Of a DNA stretch of 64,000 nucleotides, positions 40,876 through 49,071 are shown piece by piece; position 1 is the first letter of the stretch; each line of letters begins with the position of its first letter. The stretch lies in contig JAFTNJ010000003.1 in the NCBI GenBank assembly GCA_017451915.1, positions 17,249-81,248 on the forward strand, written 5' to 3'. This stretch comes from Clostridia bacterium (GTDB lineage Bacteria; Bacillota; Clostridia; Oscillospirales; CAG-272). The translations under genes and the position numbers were made by a program. The notes under the pieces are model-generated. The model saw nothing but the letters and a program-made list of their open reading frames with translations, was not told the origin of the DNA and searched no databases.

Positions 40876-41524
40876 AGAAGTATGTTCGTTTCATCAAGAC
40901 CCATTGGATGCAAATGGGAGCGATCCGATACCGGAGGATGCTGCAAGCCTTCCGGAAACAGAGTCGGTTCTCCCATCTGCGGCAACGATAGAAGAAAGGA
41001 GTGATACCGATGAAGAAAGGAGTGATGAAGTTGAAGAAGATTCTGCAACAGATCCTGAAGATTCTGTTCTTTGTGCGGATCCCGGTCAAGGCGCTGATCC
41101 TGACCCTGGATATGCTCCGGAGCAAGAAGCCCAAGTCGGAATTGATGAGCTGCGAAGCCAACTGACACGGTTGCAAAAGGAGCTGGATCAACGGGACGCC
41201 CTCCTTCGCCGTATGGGGCAGGAGTGCGAGGAATTTGGGGTCCTGTACCCCGAGGTCTCCTTTGCAACACTCCCCGACAGCGTATGGGAGGACGTGCGTC
41301 ACGGGATTCCTCTGGCGGCGGCCTATGCCCTTGCCGAACGGCGCAGATCCCATACCGCCCAATCCGCCCTGCAAAGTAACCAACAAAACGCCACGCGTTC
41401 CGCCGGCGCTCTGGAAGGAACGCAAGCCGATTATTTTTCCCCCGCCGAGGTTCGGGCAATGAACCAAAGCGAGGTGCGCGCCAACTATCACAAAATCATG
41501 CAATCCATGCAAAAATGGAGATAA
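40868..41524 (+). CDS. Putative phage scaffolding protein
   Basis: A 218-residue protein. The first ~95 residues are very acidic and disordered (EERSDTDEERSDEVEED), followed by a coiled coil at about 93-120 (DELRSQLTRLQKELDQRDALLRRMG). The C-terminus is basic (NYHKIMQSMQKWR). This layout, and the place between portal and coat, fit a capsid scaffold. The DNA for the acidic part has a local duplication (GAAAGGAGTGAT twice within 20 bases). No protease domain is fused. Confidence 0.8.
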   Translation: MNEEVCSFHQDPLDANGSDPIPEDAASLPETESVLPSAATIEERSDTDEERSDEVEEDSATDPEDSVLCADPGQGADPDPGYAPEQEAQVGIDELRSQLTRLQKELDQRDALLRRMGQECEEFGVLYPEVSFATLPDSVWEDVRHGIPLAAAYALAERRRSHTAQSALQSNQQNATRSAGALEGTQADYFSPAEVRAMNQSEVRANYHKIMQSMQKWR

Positions 41525-41566
41525 TCCCATTTTAAAATAACAAAACAAGAAAGGAATTATAACATT

Positions 41567-42406
41567 ATGGCTATTACCAATTTTATTCCCACCGTATGGA
41601 GCGAAAATCTTTACCAGGCTCTGGACAAGCAGTACATCGCCGTTGCAAACTGCAACCGCGAATACGAGGGCGATATCCGCGAAAAAGGCAGTGTTGTTAA
41701 GATCTGCGGCATTGGCGACATCAGCGTCTCCGACTACCTCAAGGGCTCGAACATGACCGCCCCCGAAGCCCTCTCCGACACGGTTCGTGAGCTGCACATC
41801 AATCAGGCCAAGTATTTCAACTTCCAGATCGATGACATCGACCGCACCCAGGCAACGCCCCAGCTGATGGCCCTGGCAATGAAGAACGCCGCCAACGCCC
41901 TTGCCAACGCCGCCGACCGCTATATTTACAACCTCTACGATCAGGCCGGTCTTTGCAAGAATCTGACCGTTGCCGGCGGCGACGAGGTGATCAACCACCT
42001 CATTGATGCCCGCACGCACCTGATGGAGAAAAACGTGAGCGATCCCAAGGATATTATCATTGAGGTCTCTCCCGCCGTTGCCTCCATGATCATGAAGGCC
42101 AAGATCAATCTGGCCAGCGACAACACCGACACTCTGGAGAACGGTTGCATTGGCAACGTGGGCGGCTGTAAGGTCTTTGTTTCCAATAACATTGTTCAGG
42201 AAGAGGACGAGAGTGGCATGATCCACAACTGCATTGTACGCACAAAGCGTGCCATCGCCTTTGCCGAGCAGCTCTCCGAGATCGAGGCTTACCGTCCCGA
42301 GCTCCGCTTTGCCGACGCCGTAAAGGGCCTGCATCTCTACGGTGCCAAGGTGGTTTATCCCGAGGAGATGGTTACTCTGAGTCTGACGGTTCCCACCGTT
42401 GCCTAA
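41567..42406 (+). CDS. Phage major capsid protein (P22 coat-like)
   Basis: A 279-residue coat protein. The N-terminus MAITNFIPTVWSENLYQALDK and the stretch KICGIGDISVSDYLKG, followed by INQAKYFNFQIDDIDRTQ, are characteristic of P22 gp5-like coats found in Firmicutes phages. The C-terminus (AVKGLHLYGAKVVYPEEMVTL) is also typical. AAGAAAGGAATTAT lies ahead of the ATG. The HK97 fold is expected; no maturation protease gene is present. Coordinates and frame are intact. Confidence 0.92.
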   Translation: MAITNFIPTVWSENLYQALDKQYIAVANCNREYEGDIREKGSVVKICGIGDISVSDYLKGSNMTAPEALSDTVRELHINQAKYFNFQIDDIDRTQATPQLMALAMKNAANALANAADRYIYNLYDQAGLCKNLTVAGGDEVINHLIDARTHLMEKNVSDPKDIIIEVSPAVASMIMKAKINLASDNTDTLENGCIGNVGGCKVFVSNNIVQEEDESGMIHNCIVRTKRAIAFAEQLSEIEAYRPELRFADAVKGLHLYGAKVVYPEEMVTLSLTVPTVA

Positions 42407-42424
42407 GCGAGGTGAGCGGTCCCT

Positions 42425-42820
42425 ATGACCTGCCGCGAGCTTTACGAGGCAGCTCTGCGCTTGGTGTGTGAAAACGCCGAGAACGGTGATGTTTCCGACT
42501 ACGAGGATCGCGCCGGCTACATTCTGGCCACCGCGGTAACCCAGTGCGCCCCATTGGATGCGCTCTATCGCAAAGCCACGGGCGGTTCCGCCGTGCCCCT
42601 CCCCATGGGCGTTTATCTGGATCTGGACGCGGACTTTCCCCTGAGTGATATCTTCTCGGCCGCCGTGCTCCATTACCTGTGCGCCATGCTGGTGCTGGAC
42701 GAGAACGAAGCCATGAGCGATGCCTTCTTTGAGAAGTACACCGACGCCATTGCGTTGATCCAATCCTCGCTCCCCTTTGTTGGGGAGTCGATCACCGATC
42801 GCTATCAAGAGCTGATCTGA
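42425..42820 (+). CDS. Putative phage head completion/connector protein
   Basis: A 131-residue helical, acidic protein (YEAALRLVCENAENGDVSDYEDRAGYILATAV...). It has no clear motif, but a small helical protein directly after the coat gene usually is the head-tail adaptor (P22 gp4-like). It is the last gene of the phage-like module and a strong terminator follows. AGGTGAGCGGTCCC precedes the ATG; the gap from the coat gene is 18 bases. Confidence 0.6.
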   Translation: MTCRELYEAALRLVCENAENGDVSDYEDRAGYILATAVTQCAPLDALYRKATGGSAVPLPMGVYLDLDADFPLSDIFSAAVLHYLCAMLVLDENEAMSDAFFEKYTDAIALIQSSLPFVGESITDRYQELI

Positions 42821-42830
42821 TCCCTTTTTT

Positions 42831-42868
42831 GGGGGAGCCCCTACCGCACAGCGGCAGAGGCTCCCCCT
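42831..42868. terminator. Bidirectional terminator closing the phage-like module
   Basis: GGGGGAGCC...GGCTCCCCC hairpin, T6 on its left and CTCTTGT on its right; between the module and convergent spoIIE. Confidence 0.75.
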
Positions 42869-42886
42869 CTTGTATTCTTATTTGAA

Positions 42887-45364
42887 TCATTCCTGCTCGC
42901 CCTCCAGGATCCGCAGGGCCACCGCCGAGCAATCGTCATGCTTTTCTGCCTCCGAGGCGTGGAGACAAATCTGATAGACGATCTCCTCCGGCGTTTGCTC
43001 TCCCACGCGGGACAAAAAGGTGATAAGCCACTCGGTTTTCTCCTCGGTCTCCGGCAAGATCCCGTCGCTCACCATCACCACCGTATCCCCCGGCTTGAGT
43101 ACGAAGGAGGTCTCCCGCATCTCCACCCCCGGAAGGATCCCAATGGGGGCAGTTCCGATTTGCAGCTGATGCACCGCTCCGCCACGAATGATAAAGCTGG
43201 GAGCTGCTCCGCCTTTCAAAAAGGTGGCCTGTGCCGTGACCAGATCCAGCTCCAAGAGGTCGATCGTGGAGGAACATTCCCGCACACTCCCCACCTCTCG
43301 GGAACAGATCAGATTGTTGAGCATTCGCAAGGAGGTTCCCGCCCGGTTCCCGGCCCGAAGCATTTTTTCCAAGAACACCGAGCATAAGTTGGAGGTAAAA
43401 GCGGCCTCGGTGCCGCTCCCCATACCGTCGCTGATCAGCGCGTAAAAATAATCTTTTTTATTCGAAAAGAGATTTACCGTATCCCCGCTGATCCCGCCAT
43501 CGGCCGACACGTTGTTCCGCGCCCCCAGGACCGCAATGCTTCGCTTGGCCTGCAGGGTCATGGTGCTGACGTTATTCTCCACCTCAAACACCGGCCGCCC
43601 CAAGGAAAGACCGCACATCTCCCCCAGGTCACTTCGCAGAGTTTCCACCGTTACCTTGGCGTGGTCCACCGAAACGTCCCGCAAAAGGATTCGACGGCGA
43701 CGTTTTCCGTACACCGCAACACTTCCCGCACGGATGCCCGCATCACGCAGATATTCACCGATCCTACGCTCCCATTCCTCGTCAAATCGGTATTCTCCGT
43801 CATCCTCCTCCAAGGCATCATTGATAATTTTGGCAGTGGCCTCGTAATCCATGGCAAAGATCTCGGTACGGTTGTTATGAAGCATCTCCCCGGTCAGGCG
43901 GGCGCAATCCCCATTGATCTTTTCCAGGATCTGCTCTGCCGCTTCACAGCGGCGCAACAGGGCCTGAGACATCTGCTCCTTCTCCACACGCCCGTGGGTA
44001 TGCAGACGCGAGATCAGAAGATTGACGGTGTTCAAAGTAGCGGAGTATTCCAAGCCCCAGCAAATGCTTTTGTTGGGACAGTCACAGCAAGAAGCGTCAA
44101 AGGCGGCGTCACAGATCTGCCGCAGATCCAGCGTTCCCGGACGGCGAAACCGATCGCTGAGATTGTAAAACATCTCGGAAAGGGAGGAAAAAGCCTCGGA
44201 GATTCCGCGAAAACGCTCGTTGGCATCCTGATGCCGCTGATCGGTCATCGGTGCCTTGGGTTCTGCCTCCACGGGGGTTGCCGAGGGCTTGTCCGTGACC
44301 TCCAGCTTGCAGGACAGCGAGAACAGTGCGCCCGCCAACAAGCCCGTGGGCAAAAAGCTCCAGACCGCTCCCGGCCCTCCCACGTACATTGCCCAGGCCG
44401 ACATGGCAAAGATCGCCGTGACCATCCCCGCATTCGGGGCCTCTTTTCTTTTGGGAAGGGAAACCAACAACGCTGCCAGCAGGAAGGAGGGAGCGTACAA
44501 GGGCGCATACAGAAGGCCAAACAAAACGCCTCCCACGGCTCCCGTGACCGTTCCGTAGCGATGGCAAAGAACAAAGATGAAAAGGGTTGCCAGGGTCACC
44601 GCCAGGGAAAGCCCCCAAAGCTCCACCTCCCCCGCCGCCCAGACCATGGAGCCAAGCAATGTCAGCTGTGACACGCGTTGCAGGAGCCAATGTCGCTGCC
44701 CATCCCGACACAGGGCGTAAAGAAGGATCGCAAGGGGAGTAACGGCAAGGGCAAAAATGGCCGCGAACAAATCGTAATAGAGAAAGCCGCCCGCAATGAT
44801 CCGATACAAAAAGATCAAAAAAACGCAAACCTCTCCCAAACAGATCCGCAGGCGCAGGCTCTCGTTCAACGCCTCGCGAAGCTCCCGTCCCACAAGAAGC
44901 AGACCTTGCAGAAGCGGAAGTCTCCCCCATTGGGGCTTGTCCTCCCGATCCTTTTGCTCCGACTCCTTCGTGGCCGTTTTGGGAAGCAAGCGCTCCAGCT
45001 TTTGGCGCAATGCGGCGGGAAGCTCCACCCCTCCGTTGGAGGCCTCGCCCATCCACCGAGTTACCAAAAGCACCAGGGCGGCGGCGCAATATACGCAGAT
45101 GTAGACCACGGGCATTTGTACGTCCGAGAGTGCGGCTCCCAATAGTCCCAGCAGGATGGGAACGGTATGTCCCCCGGCGGCGCACAGCAGAGCCAGCCCC
45201 AGGGGATTGGCACCAAACAGCAGGGGCGCGCGCCCCAAAAGATAAGCCGCCCCCAGCCAAAACAGTTCCCGACGAAGCCATAACAGGCTCCGCCGCCCCC
45301 AGCCTTCCTCTGCCACGCCCCTGACGCGCTCCTCTTGGTTTCGTTTTTTTGCTTGCTCTTGCAT
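42887..45364 (-). CDS. spoIIE: Stage II sporulation protein E (SpoIIE phosphatase)
   Basis: An 825-residue protein. An N-terminal run of about ten membrane helices (residues 35-330) is followed by a linker with cluster-like Cys (SCCDCPNKSICWG) and a C-terminal PPM/PP2C serine phosphatase domain (about 600-820): YFYALISDGMGSGTEAAFTS, GDTVVMVSDGILPE and HDDCSAVALRI hold the metal-binding Asp. SpoIIE dephosphorylates SpoIIAA to activate sigma-F in the forespore and helps place the polar septum. This is strong evidence for a spore former. Length matches B. subtilis SpoIIE. Confidence 0.95.
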   Translation of the reverse strand: MQEQAKKRNQEERVRGVAEEGWGRRSLLWLRRELFWLGAAYLLGRAPLLFGANPLGLALLCAAGGHTVPILLGLLGAALSDVQMPVVYICVYCAAALVLLVTRWMGEASNGGVELPAALRQKLERLLPKTATKESEQKDREDKPQWGRLPLLQGLLLVGRELREALNESLRLRICLGEVCVFLIFLYRIIAGGFLYYDLFAAIFALAVTPLAILLYALCRDGQRHWLLQRVSQLTLLGSMVWAAGEVELWGLSLAVTLATLFIFVLCHRYGTVTGAVGGVLFGLLYAPLYAPSFLLAALLVSLPKRKEAPNAGMVTAIFAMSAWAMYVGGPGAVWSFLPTGLLAGALFSLSCKLEVTDKPSATPVEAEPKAPMTDQRHQDANERFRGISEAFSSLSEMFYNLSDRFRRPGTLDLRQICDAAFDASCCDCPNKSICWGLEYSATLNTVNLLISRLHTHGRVEKEQMSQALLRRCEAAEQILEKINGDCARLTGEMLHNNRTEIFAMDYEATAKIINDALEEDDGEYRFDEEWERRIGEYLRDAGIRAGSVAVYGKRRRRILLRDVSVDHAKVTVETLRSDLGEMCGLSLGRPVFEVENNVSTMTLQAKRSIAVLGARNNVSADGGISGDTVNLFSNKKDYFYALISDGMGSGTEAAFTSNLCSVFLEKMLRAGNRAGTSLRMLNNLICSREVGSVRECSSTIDLLELDLVTAQATFLKGGAAPSFIIRGGAVHQLQIGTAPIGILPGVEMRETSFVLKPGDTVVMVSDGILPETEEKTEWLITFLSRVGEQTPEEIVYQICLHASEAEKHDDCSAVALRILEGEQE

Positions 45365-45844
45365 ACCCTTCCTTTCCGCGCGCCGCGCAAAGGCATGGGC
45401 GACACGCTTTCCCGTTTTTTCTTTTTTTCCACTCTATTTTACACCAAATTGCACGTGGAAAGGGTCGAAAGCGATGGGTAAAAAAAAGGAAGTTTGTGAT
45501 GGAAAACCGCAAAAAAGAAAAAAGAAGCGCCGCATGGGACGCTTCCTTGAAAAAAGAAGGACGATTGCTGGGGGGAGAGGTCGCAAAATCCTTGCTTTTG
45601 TCGGTCGAAAAACCGATATTTTCATAAGATGGAACGCGAAGGGCAAAAAACTTTGTTTTGCGGTTGCCCGCATATTTGTTTTTTTGCTGACGACATTCGC
45701 CTGCCGGAGAAGCATCCGCCGAATTTTCGATCACTTCTCTCCTCGTCAACCGCAGAGCGGTCTGGCGCTATCCACAGTCCCGGATTTGTGGGAGGATCTT
45801 TCTTTTCTTTATAAGGCGCAAACGATTGATTTTCTGAAAAAGAG
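45365..45844. other. 480-bp intergenic stretch without a convincing gene
   Basis: A purine-rich, low-complexity stretch between spoIIE and the hexapeptide-repeat gene. The only sizeable plus-strand frame (45474-45848, 124 codons) gives a Lys/Arg-rich product with one hydrophobic segment and a GGAAAGGG-like site ahead of it; I do not consider it well supported. I see no tRNA, riboswitch or clear terminator here. Confidence 0.5.
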
Positions 45845-46525
45845 TTAGTCGTGCTTGGTTACAATACAACCCGAGGCTTTGTAAATACTGTTCTCGGGAA
45901 TATATCCGCGCACGGCCGAAAGCGGATATACGTTGCTGTGAGAGCCTATGACGGTGCCGGGATTGAGGACGCTTCCGCATCCCACCTCCACAAAATCTCC
46001 CAGAATGGCTCCCAGCTTGCGGCAACCGGTGGCAATCTTCTCCTCACCTACGCGAATTGCAACGTTGGTCTTGTCGCTCTTTACGTTGGAGGTGATGGCT
46101 CCGGCACCCAGATGGGACTTGTATCCAAGGATCGAATCCCCCACGTAATTGTAGTGCGGGACCTGTACCCCGTCAAACAGGATACAGTTCTTCAGCTCCG
46201 TGGAATTCCCCACTACGGCACCGTCCCCAACCAGGGCCGCGCCGCGAATGAACGCGCAATGCCGCACCTCGGTCCCATGTCCGATGATACAGGGGCCGCT
46301 GATGCTTGCCGTGGGCGCGACCACGGCATCCTTGGCGATCCAAACATCCTCTCCTACGCGGCGATACTCCTCTGCCGAAAGGGTGGCGCCGATCTCCTGG
46401 ATCATCCCGGGAATCCGGGAAAGGATCTCCCAAGGATAGGTAACGCTTGCCAGATAGGGAGCCGCCAGTGTGTGCTCGGGCGAGCCAAACAGGGACGACA
46501 CGGTGAGCAGATCCGTAGCCTTCAT
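45845..46525 (-). CDS. Left-handed beta-helix acyl/nucleotidyl transferase-like protein (GlmU C-terminal type)
   Basis: A 226-residue protein dominated by hexapeptide repeats (WIAKDAVVAPTASISGPCIIG, then VGDGAVVGNS) that fold into a left-handed beta helix. Motifs such as HYNYVGDSILG and NPGTVIGSHSNVYPLSAVRG resemble the acetyltransferase half of GlmU. The pyrophosphorylase half is missing. The ATG at 46525 is chosen because AGGAGG is 7 bases ahead; a GTG at 46531 is closer than ideal. It follows glmM by 2 bases, pointing to UDP-GlcNAc synthesis or a related sugar acyltransfer. Confidence 0.8.
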   Translation of the reverse strand: MKATDLLTVSSLFGSPEHTLAAPYLASVTYPWEILSRIPGMIQEIGATLSAEEYRRVGEDVWIAKDAVVAPTASISGPCIIGHGTEVRHCAFIRGAALVGDGAVVGNSTELKNCILFDGVQVPHYNYVGDSILGYKSHLGAGAITSNVKSDKTNVAIRVGEEKIATGCRKLGAILGDFVEVGCGSVLNPGTVIGSHSNVYPLSAVRGYIPENSIYKASGCIVTKHD

Positions 46526-46527
46526 AC

Positions 46528-47904
46528 TCACGCCTCCTCTGCCAGACCGCGGGAGCGGATCACCTGCAGGATCGCGTCAACCACAGACTCACATTCCTCC
46601 ACCGTAGGTGCCTCGCACATCACGCGGATCACCGGCTCGGTTCCGCTCTTGCGAAGCAGAACGCGCCCCCGCTTGCCCAAGGTCGCCTCGGCCTCGCCAA
46701 TGGCGCGTTGCACCTCCGCATCCTCGCACACCGCCGTTTTGTCGGCTACCCGCAGATTTTTGCAGGTTTGAGGGAGCATCTTGACCGGCTCGGCCAGCTT
46801 GGAAAGAGGTTGCTTGTTACTTACCACAGCCTCCATGATCTTGATGGCCGTCAGGATCCCGTCTCCCGTGGTGGCGAACTTGCTCATGATCACGTGCCCC
46901 GACTGTTCCCCGCCAAGGCAGTTCCCGGTCTCCAGCATATTCTCATAAACGTAGCGATCCCCCACGGTGGTTTGCACGTAGTTGATCCCGGCCGCCTCCA
47001 GGGCACGATAAAGCCCCAGGTTGGACATGATGGTGGTAACTACGGTGTTGTTGACCAGCTGCTCCTTTTTGCGCAGCTCGCAGGCAAGGATATACAGCAT
47101 GTGGTCGCCGTTGACCACCTCACCGTGCTCATCCACCGCAATGCAACGGTCAGCGTCTCCATCAAAGGCAAATCCAATATCCAGCCCCTGCTCCTTGACG
47201 TAGCGCGCCAGGGATTCGATGTGGGTGGAGCCGGCATTGCGATTGATGTTGAGGCCGTTGGGCTCGGCGTGAATGGTGTAGGTGCGGGCGCCCAGGGCGT
47301 CGAACACGCTCTTGGCGATCATCCATGCACTGCCGTTGGCACAGTCCAACCCGATTCGGAAATTCTTAAAGGAATATCCCGAAAGCGAGATCAGATAGCC
47401 AATATAACGGTTTCGTCCGGCGGCGTAGTCGATGATCTGTCCCAGATCCGCTCCCTTGGCAAAGGGCAGATCTGCTTCGGTTACCCCAAGAGATTGCAGA
47501 TCGCCGTCCAGATAGGCTTCGATCCGCTCGATGGTCGTGTCGTCGATCTTCTCCCCCTTTTCATTGACCAGCTTGATGCCATTGTCGGTATAAGGGTTGT
47601 GACTGGCGGAAATCATGATCCCGCAGTCAAAATCGTCTCCTGCCACCGCATAGGAAACGCTTGGGGTGGTTGTGACGTGAAGCATATAAGCATCGGCCCC
47701 CGAGGCAGTCAATCCTGCCACGATGGCGTATTCGAACATATAGCTGGAGCGGCGGGTGTCCTTTCCGATCACCGCCCGCACCTTATGCTCGCCGCCCTTG
47801 GAATAGTACCATCCCAAAAAGCGTCCGATCTTATACGCATGCTCCGACGTCAGCGTAACGCCGGCTTCCCCGCGGAAGCCGTCGGTTCCAAAATATTTTC
47901 CCAT
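46528..47904 (-). CDS. glmM: Phosphoglucosamine mutase
   Basis: A 458-residue alpha-D-phosphohexomutase. KYFGTDGFRG opens the protein, the phosphoserine is S101 in ISASHNPYTDNG, the metal loop is DGDADRC near 240 and the sugar-binding GGEQSGHVI and C-terminal RKSGTEPVIRVM are present. It turns glucosamine-6-phosphate into glucosamine-1-phosphate for peptidoglycan. A near-perfect sigma-A promoter precedes it. The downstream hexapeptide protein likely takes part in the same pathway. Confidence 0.95.
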   Translation of the reverse strand: MGKYFGTDGFRGEAGVTLTSEHAYKIGRFLGWYYSKGGEHKVRAVIGKDTRRSSYMFEYAIVAGLTASGADAYMLHVTTTPSVSYAVAGDDFDCGIMISASHNPYTDNGIKLVNEKGEKIDDTTIERIEAYLDGDLQSLGVTEADLPFAKGADLGQIIDYAAGRNRYIGYLISLSGYSFKNFRIGLDCANGSAWMIAKSVFDALGARTYTIHAEPNGLNINRNAGSTHIESLARYVKEQGLDIGFAFDGDADRCIAVDEHGEVVNGDHMLYILACELRKKEQLVNNTVVTTIMSNLGLYRALEAAGINYVQTTVGDRYVYENMLETGNCLGGEQSGHVIMSKFATTGDGILTAIKIMEAVVSNKQPLSKLAEPVKMLPQTCKNLRVADKTAVCEDAEVQRAIGEAEATLGKRGRVLLRKSGTEPVIRVMCEAPTVEECESVVDAILQVIRSRGLAEEA

Positions 47905-47966
47905 ATTTGTTATTTTCCTCCGTTTTGTAATTTGCGCCTTAAGGAAAAGAAAATAACCTATTGATT

Positions 47967-47995
47967 AGTATAGCACAAAACGGGGAAAATGTCAA
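47967..47995 (-). promoter_or_regulatory. Sigma-A promoter of glmM
   Basis: TTGACA (47995-47990) and TATACT (47972-47967) on the minus strand, 17-bp spacer, about 60 bases before the start. Confidence 0.85.
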
Positions 47996-48026
47996 TGCTA
48001 TTTTCTCTCTGTGCAGGAAAGAGCTG

Positions 48027-49067
48027 TCAATTCTCCGGCGTTTTTTGGGATCTTTGATAGGTGTTCTTCTGACTGCATCCCGCACGGCCGCCACCGGCAC
48101 AAGCGCAAGCGCAGGCGCAAGCACAGCCGCGTCCGCCGCCACCGCCGCCTCTGGAGGCATTGTGTTTGTTTTGGGCTCTGGTATAATGAGGATTGACGTG
48201 TCCGTAAACGTGAACATGGTATCCGTAGCCACGGATAAAGCCCCGTCCCCGATGATAGGAAACGTAACAATCCACGATGTAAACCTCGGCGATCCCCAGC
48301 AAAAGAATGAGAAATACGCAAACAAAGATGCCGGACACCTTTTCCGAATGCAATTCGTCCCAGACGCCGCTGTCGTCAAAGGCGCGGTAGAAGATCGGGG
48401 TTGCGGAGGGAAACGCATCGGAGGTGTAGCGCGCCTGAAGAAGGGCGTAGCTGCCGCAGGGCATACTTCCCTCCCAAACGTAGCCTCCCTCCCGGTGCTG
48501 ACCGTTGGTCTGTACCAGATCCTCGCTCTCCTTCCAGAAGAAGCGGTAATATTCCACGGGGGTAGCGTTGAACCAGCCGGGAACCAGCTCAAAGAAGCGA
48601 CCTTCGTCATCGGCGCAAAGCAGGTTTTGCTGATTGACGGTAAAGGAAAGGGTCAAACGCTCCAAAGCGACGTAGGGACGGTCCAGATAAAGGCGGAGAG
48701 AGGTATAGCCATCCTCCTCGTAACGCTCGGCACGGGCGATGTTGCTTGATAAGGACGCGTGATCCACGGAATAATTTTTATTGGGCATTCCGATCTCCAC
48801 CCAGGTCAGATCCTCCGAGGGATCCAACGCCTGCCATACGATGGTATAGGTCATGTTCAACGTGCCGTTGGATTGCGGCTCCACCACAATGGCATACTCC
48901 TCAATCACGTCCTGGGGCTGAGGGTCAATGTGGCAGGCCGCAAGCAGCAAAATCAACTGCAATAAAACGAGGAAGCAGAGTCCCACCGTGTATCCCGTGG
49001 GAAAGGTTCGGTTCTTTTTAATGTTCTCCTCGGAATAAGGATCGGTTACTGTTTTTTTCTTTGCCAT
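48027..49067 (-). CDS. Membrane protein with Gly-rich (Cys-Ala)5 C-terminal tail
   Basis: A 346-residue protein. A hydrophobic helix at 27-45 ends in LLAAC45, so it is either a TM anchor or a lipobox. Residues 50-240 look like an extracytoplasmic beta domain (EYAIVVEPQSNGTLNMTYTIVW), similar in style to DUF2207-type proteins. A second helix spans 246-268, followed by a His/Tyr/Gly-rich linker. The tail has six Gly (307-312), five Cys-Ala repeats (315-324), then GGGRAGC331. With N-in and two helices the tail would face the cytoplasm. The radical SAM gene lies 4 bases upstream. Function unknown. Confidence 0.75.
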   Translation of the reverse strand: MAKKKTVTDPYSEENIKKNRTFPTGYTVGLCFLVLLQLILLLAACHIDPQPQDVIEEYAIVVEPQSNGTLNMTYTIVWQALDPSEDLTWVEIGMPNKNYSVDHASLSSNIARAERYEEDGYTSLRLYLDRPYVALERLTLSFTVNQQNLLCADDEGRFFELVPGWFNATPVEYYRFFWKESEDLVQTNGQHREGGYVWEGSMPCGSYALLQARYTSDAFPSATPIFYRAFDDSGVWDELHSEKVSGIFVCVFLILLLGIAEVYIVDCYVSYHRGRGFIRGYGYHVHVYGHVNPHYTRAQNKHNASRGGGGGGRGCACACACACAGGGRAGCSQKNTYQRSQKTPEN

Positions 49068-49071
49068 GGGA

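Noticed and set aside
40814-42808. A 664-codon open frame on the minus strand across portal, scaffold, coat and connector genes
   Set aside because: It is antisense to four well-supported genes, its product is Gly/His/Val-rich with no motif, and it has no ribosome binding site. Long antisense frames arise from codon bias here.
44109-45749. A second, 546-codon minus-strand frame overlapping spoIIE
   Set aside because: It lies in another frame of the same strand as spoIIE and yields an Arg/Ser/Gly-rich shadow product; spoIIE has clear domains.
45474-45848. A 124-codon plus-strand frame as a possible gene
   Set aside because: Low-complexity Lys/Arg product, no recognised motif, and no downstream gene on the same strand. 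Left as an uncertain gap.
46708-47964. A 418-codon plus-strand frame opposite glmM
   Set aside because: Antisense shadow of glmM; no motif and no usable ribosome binding site.
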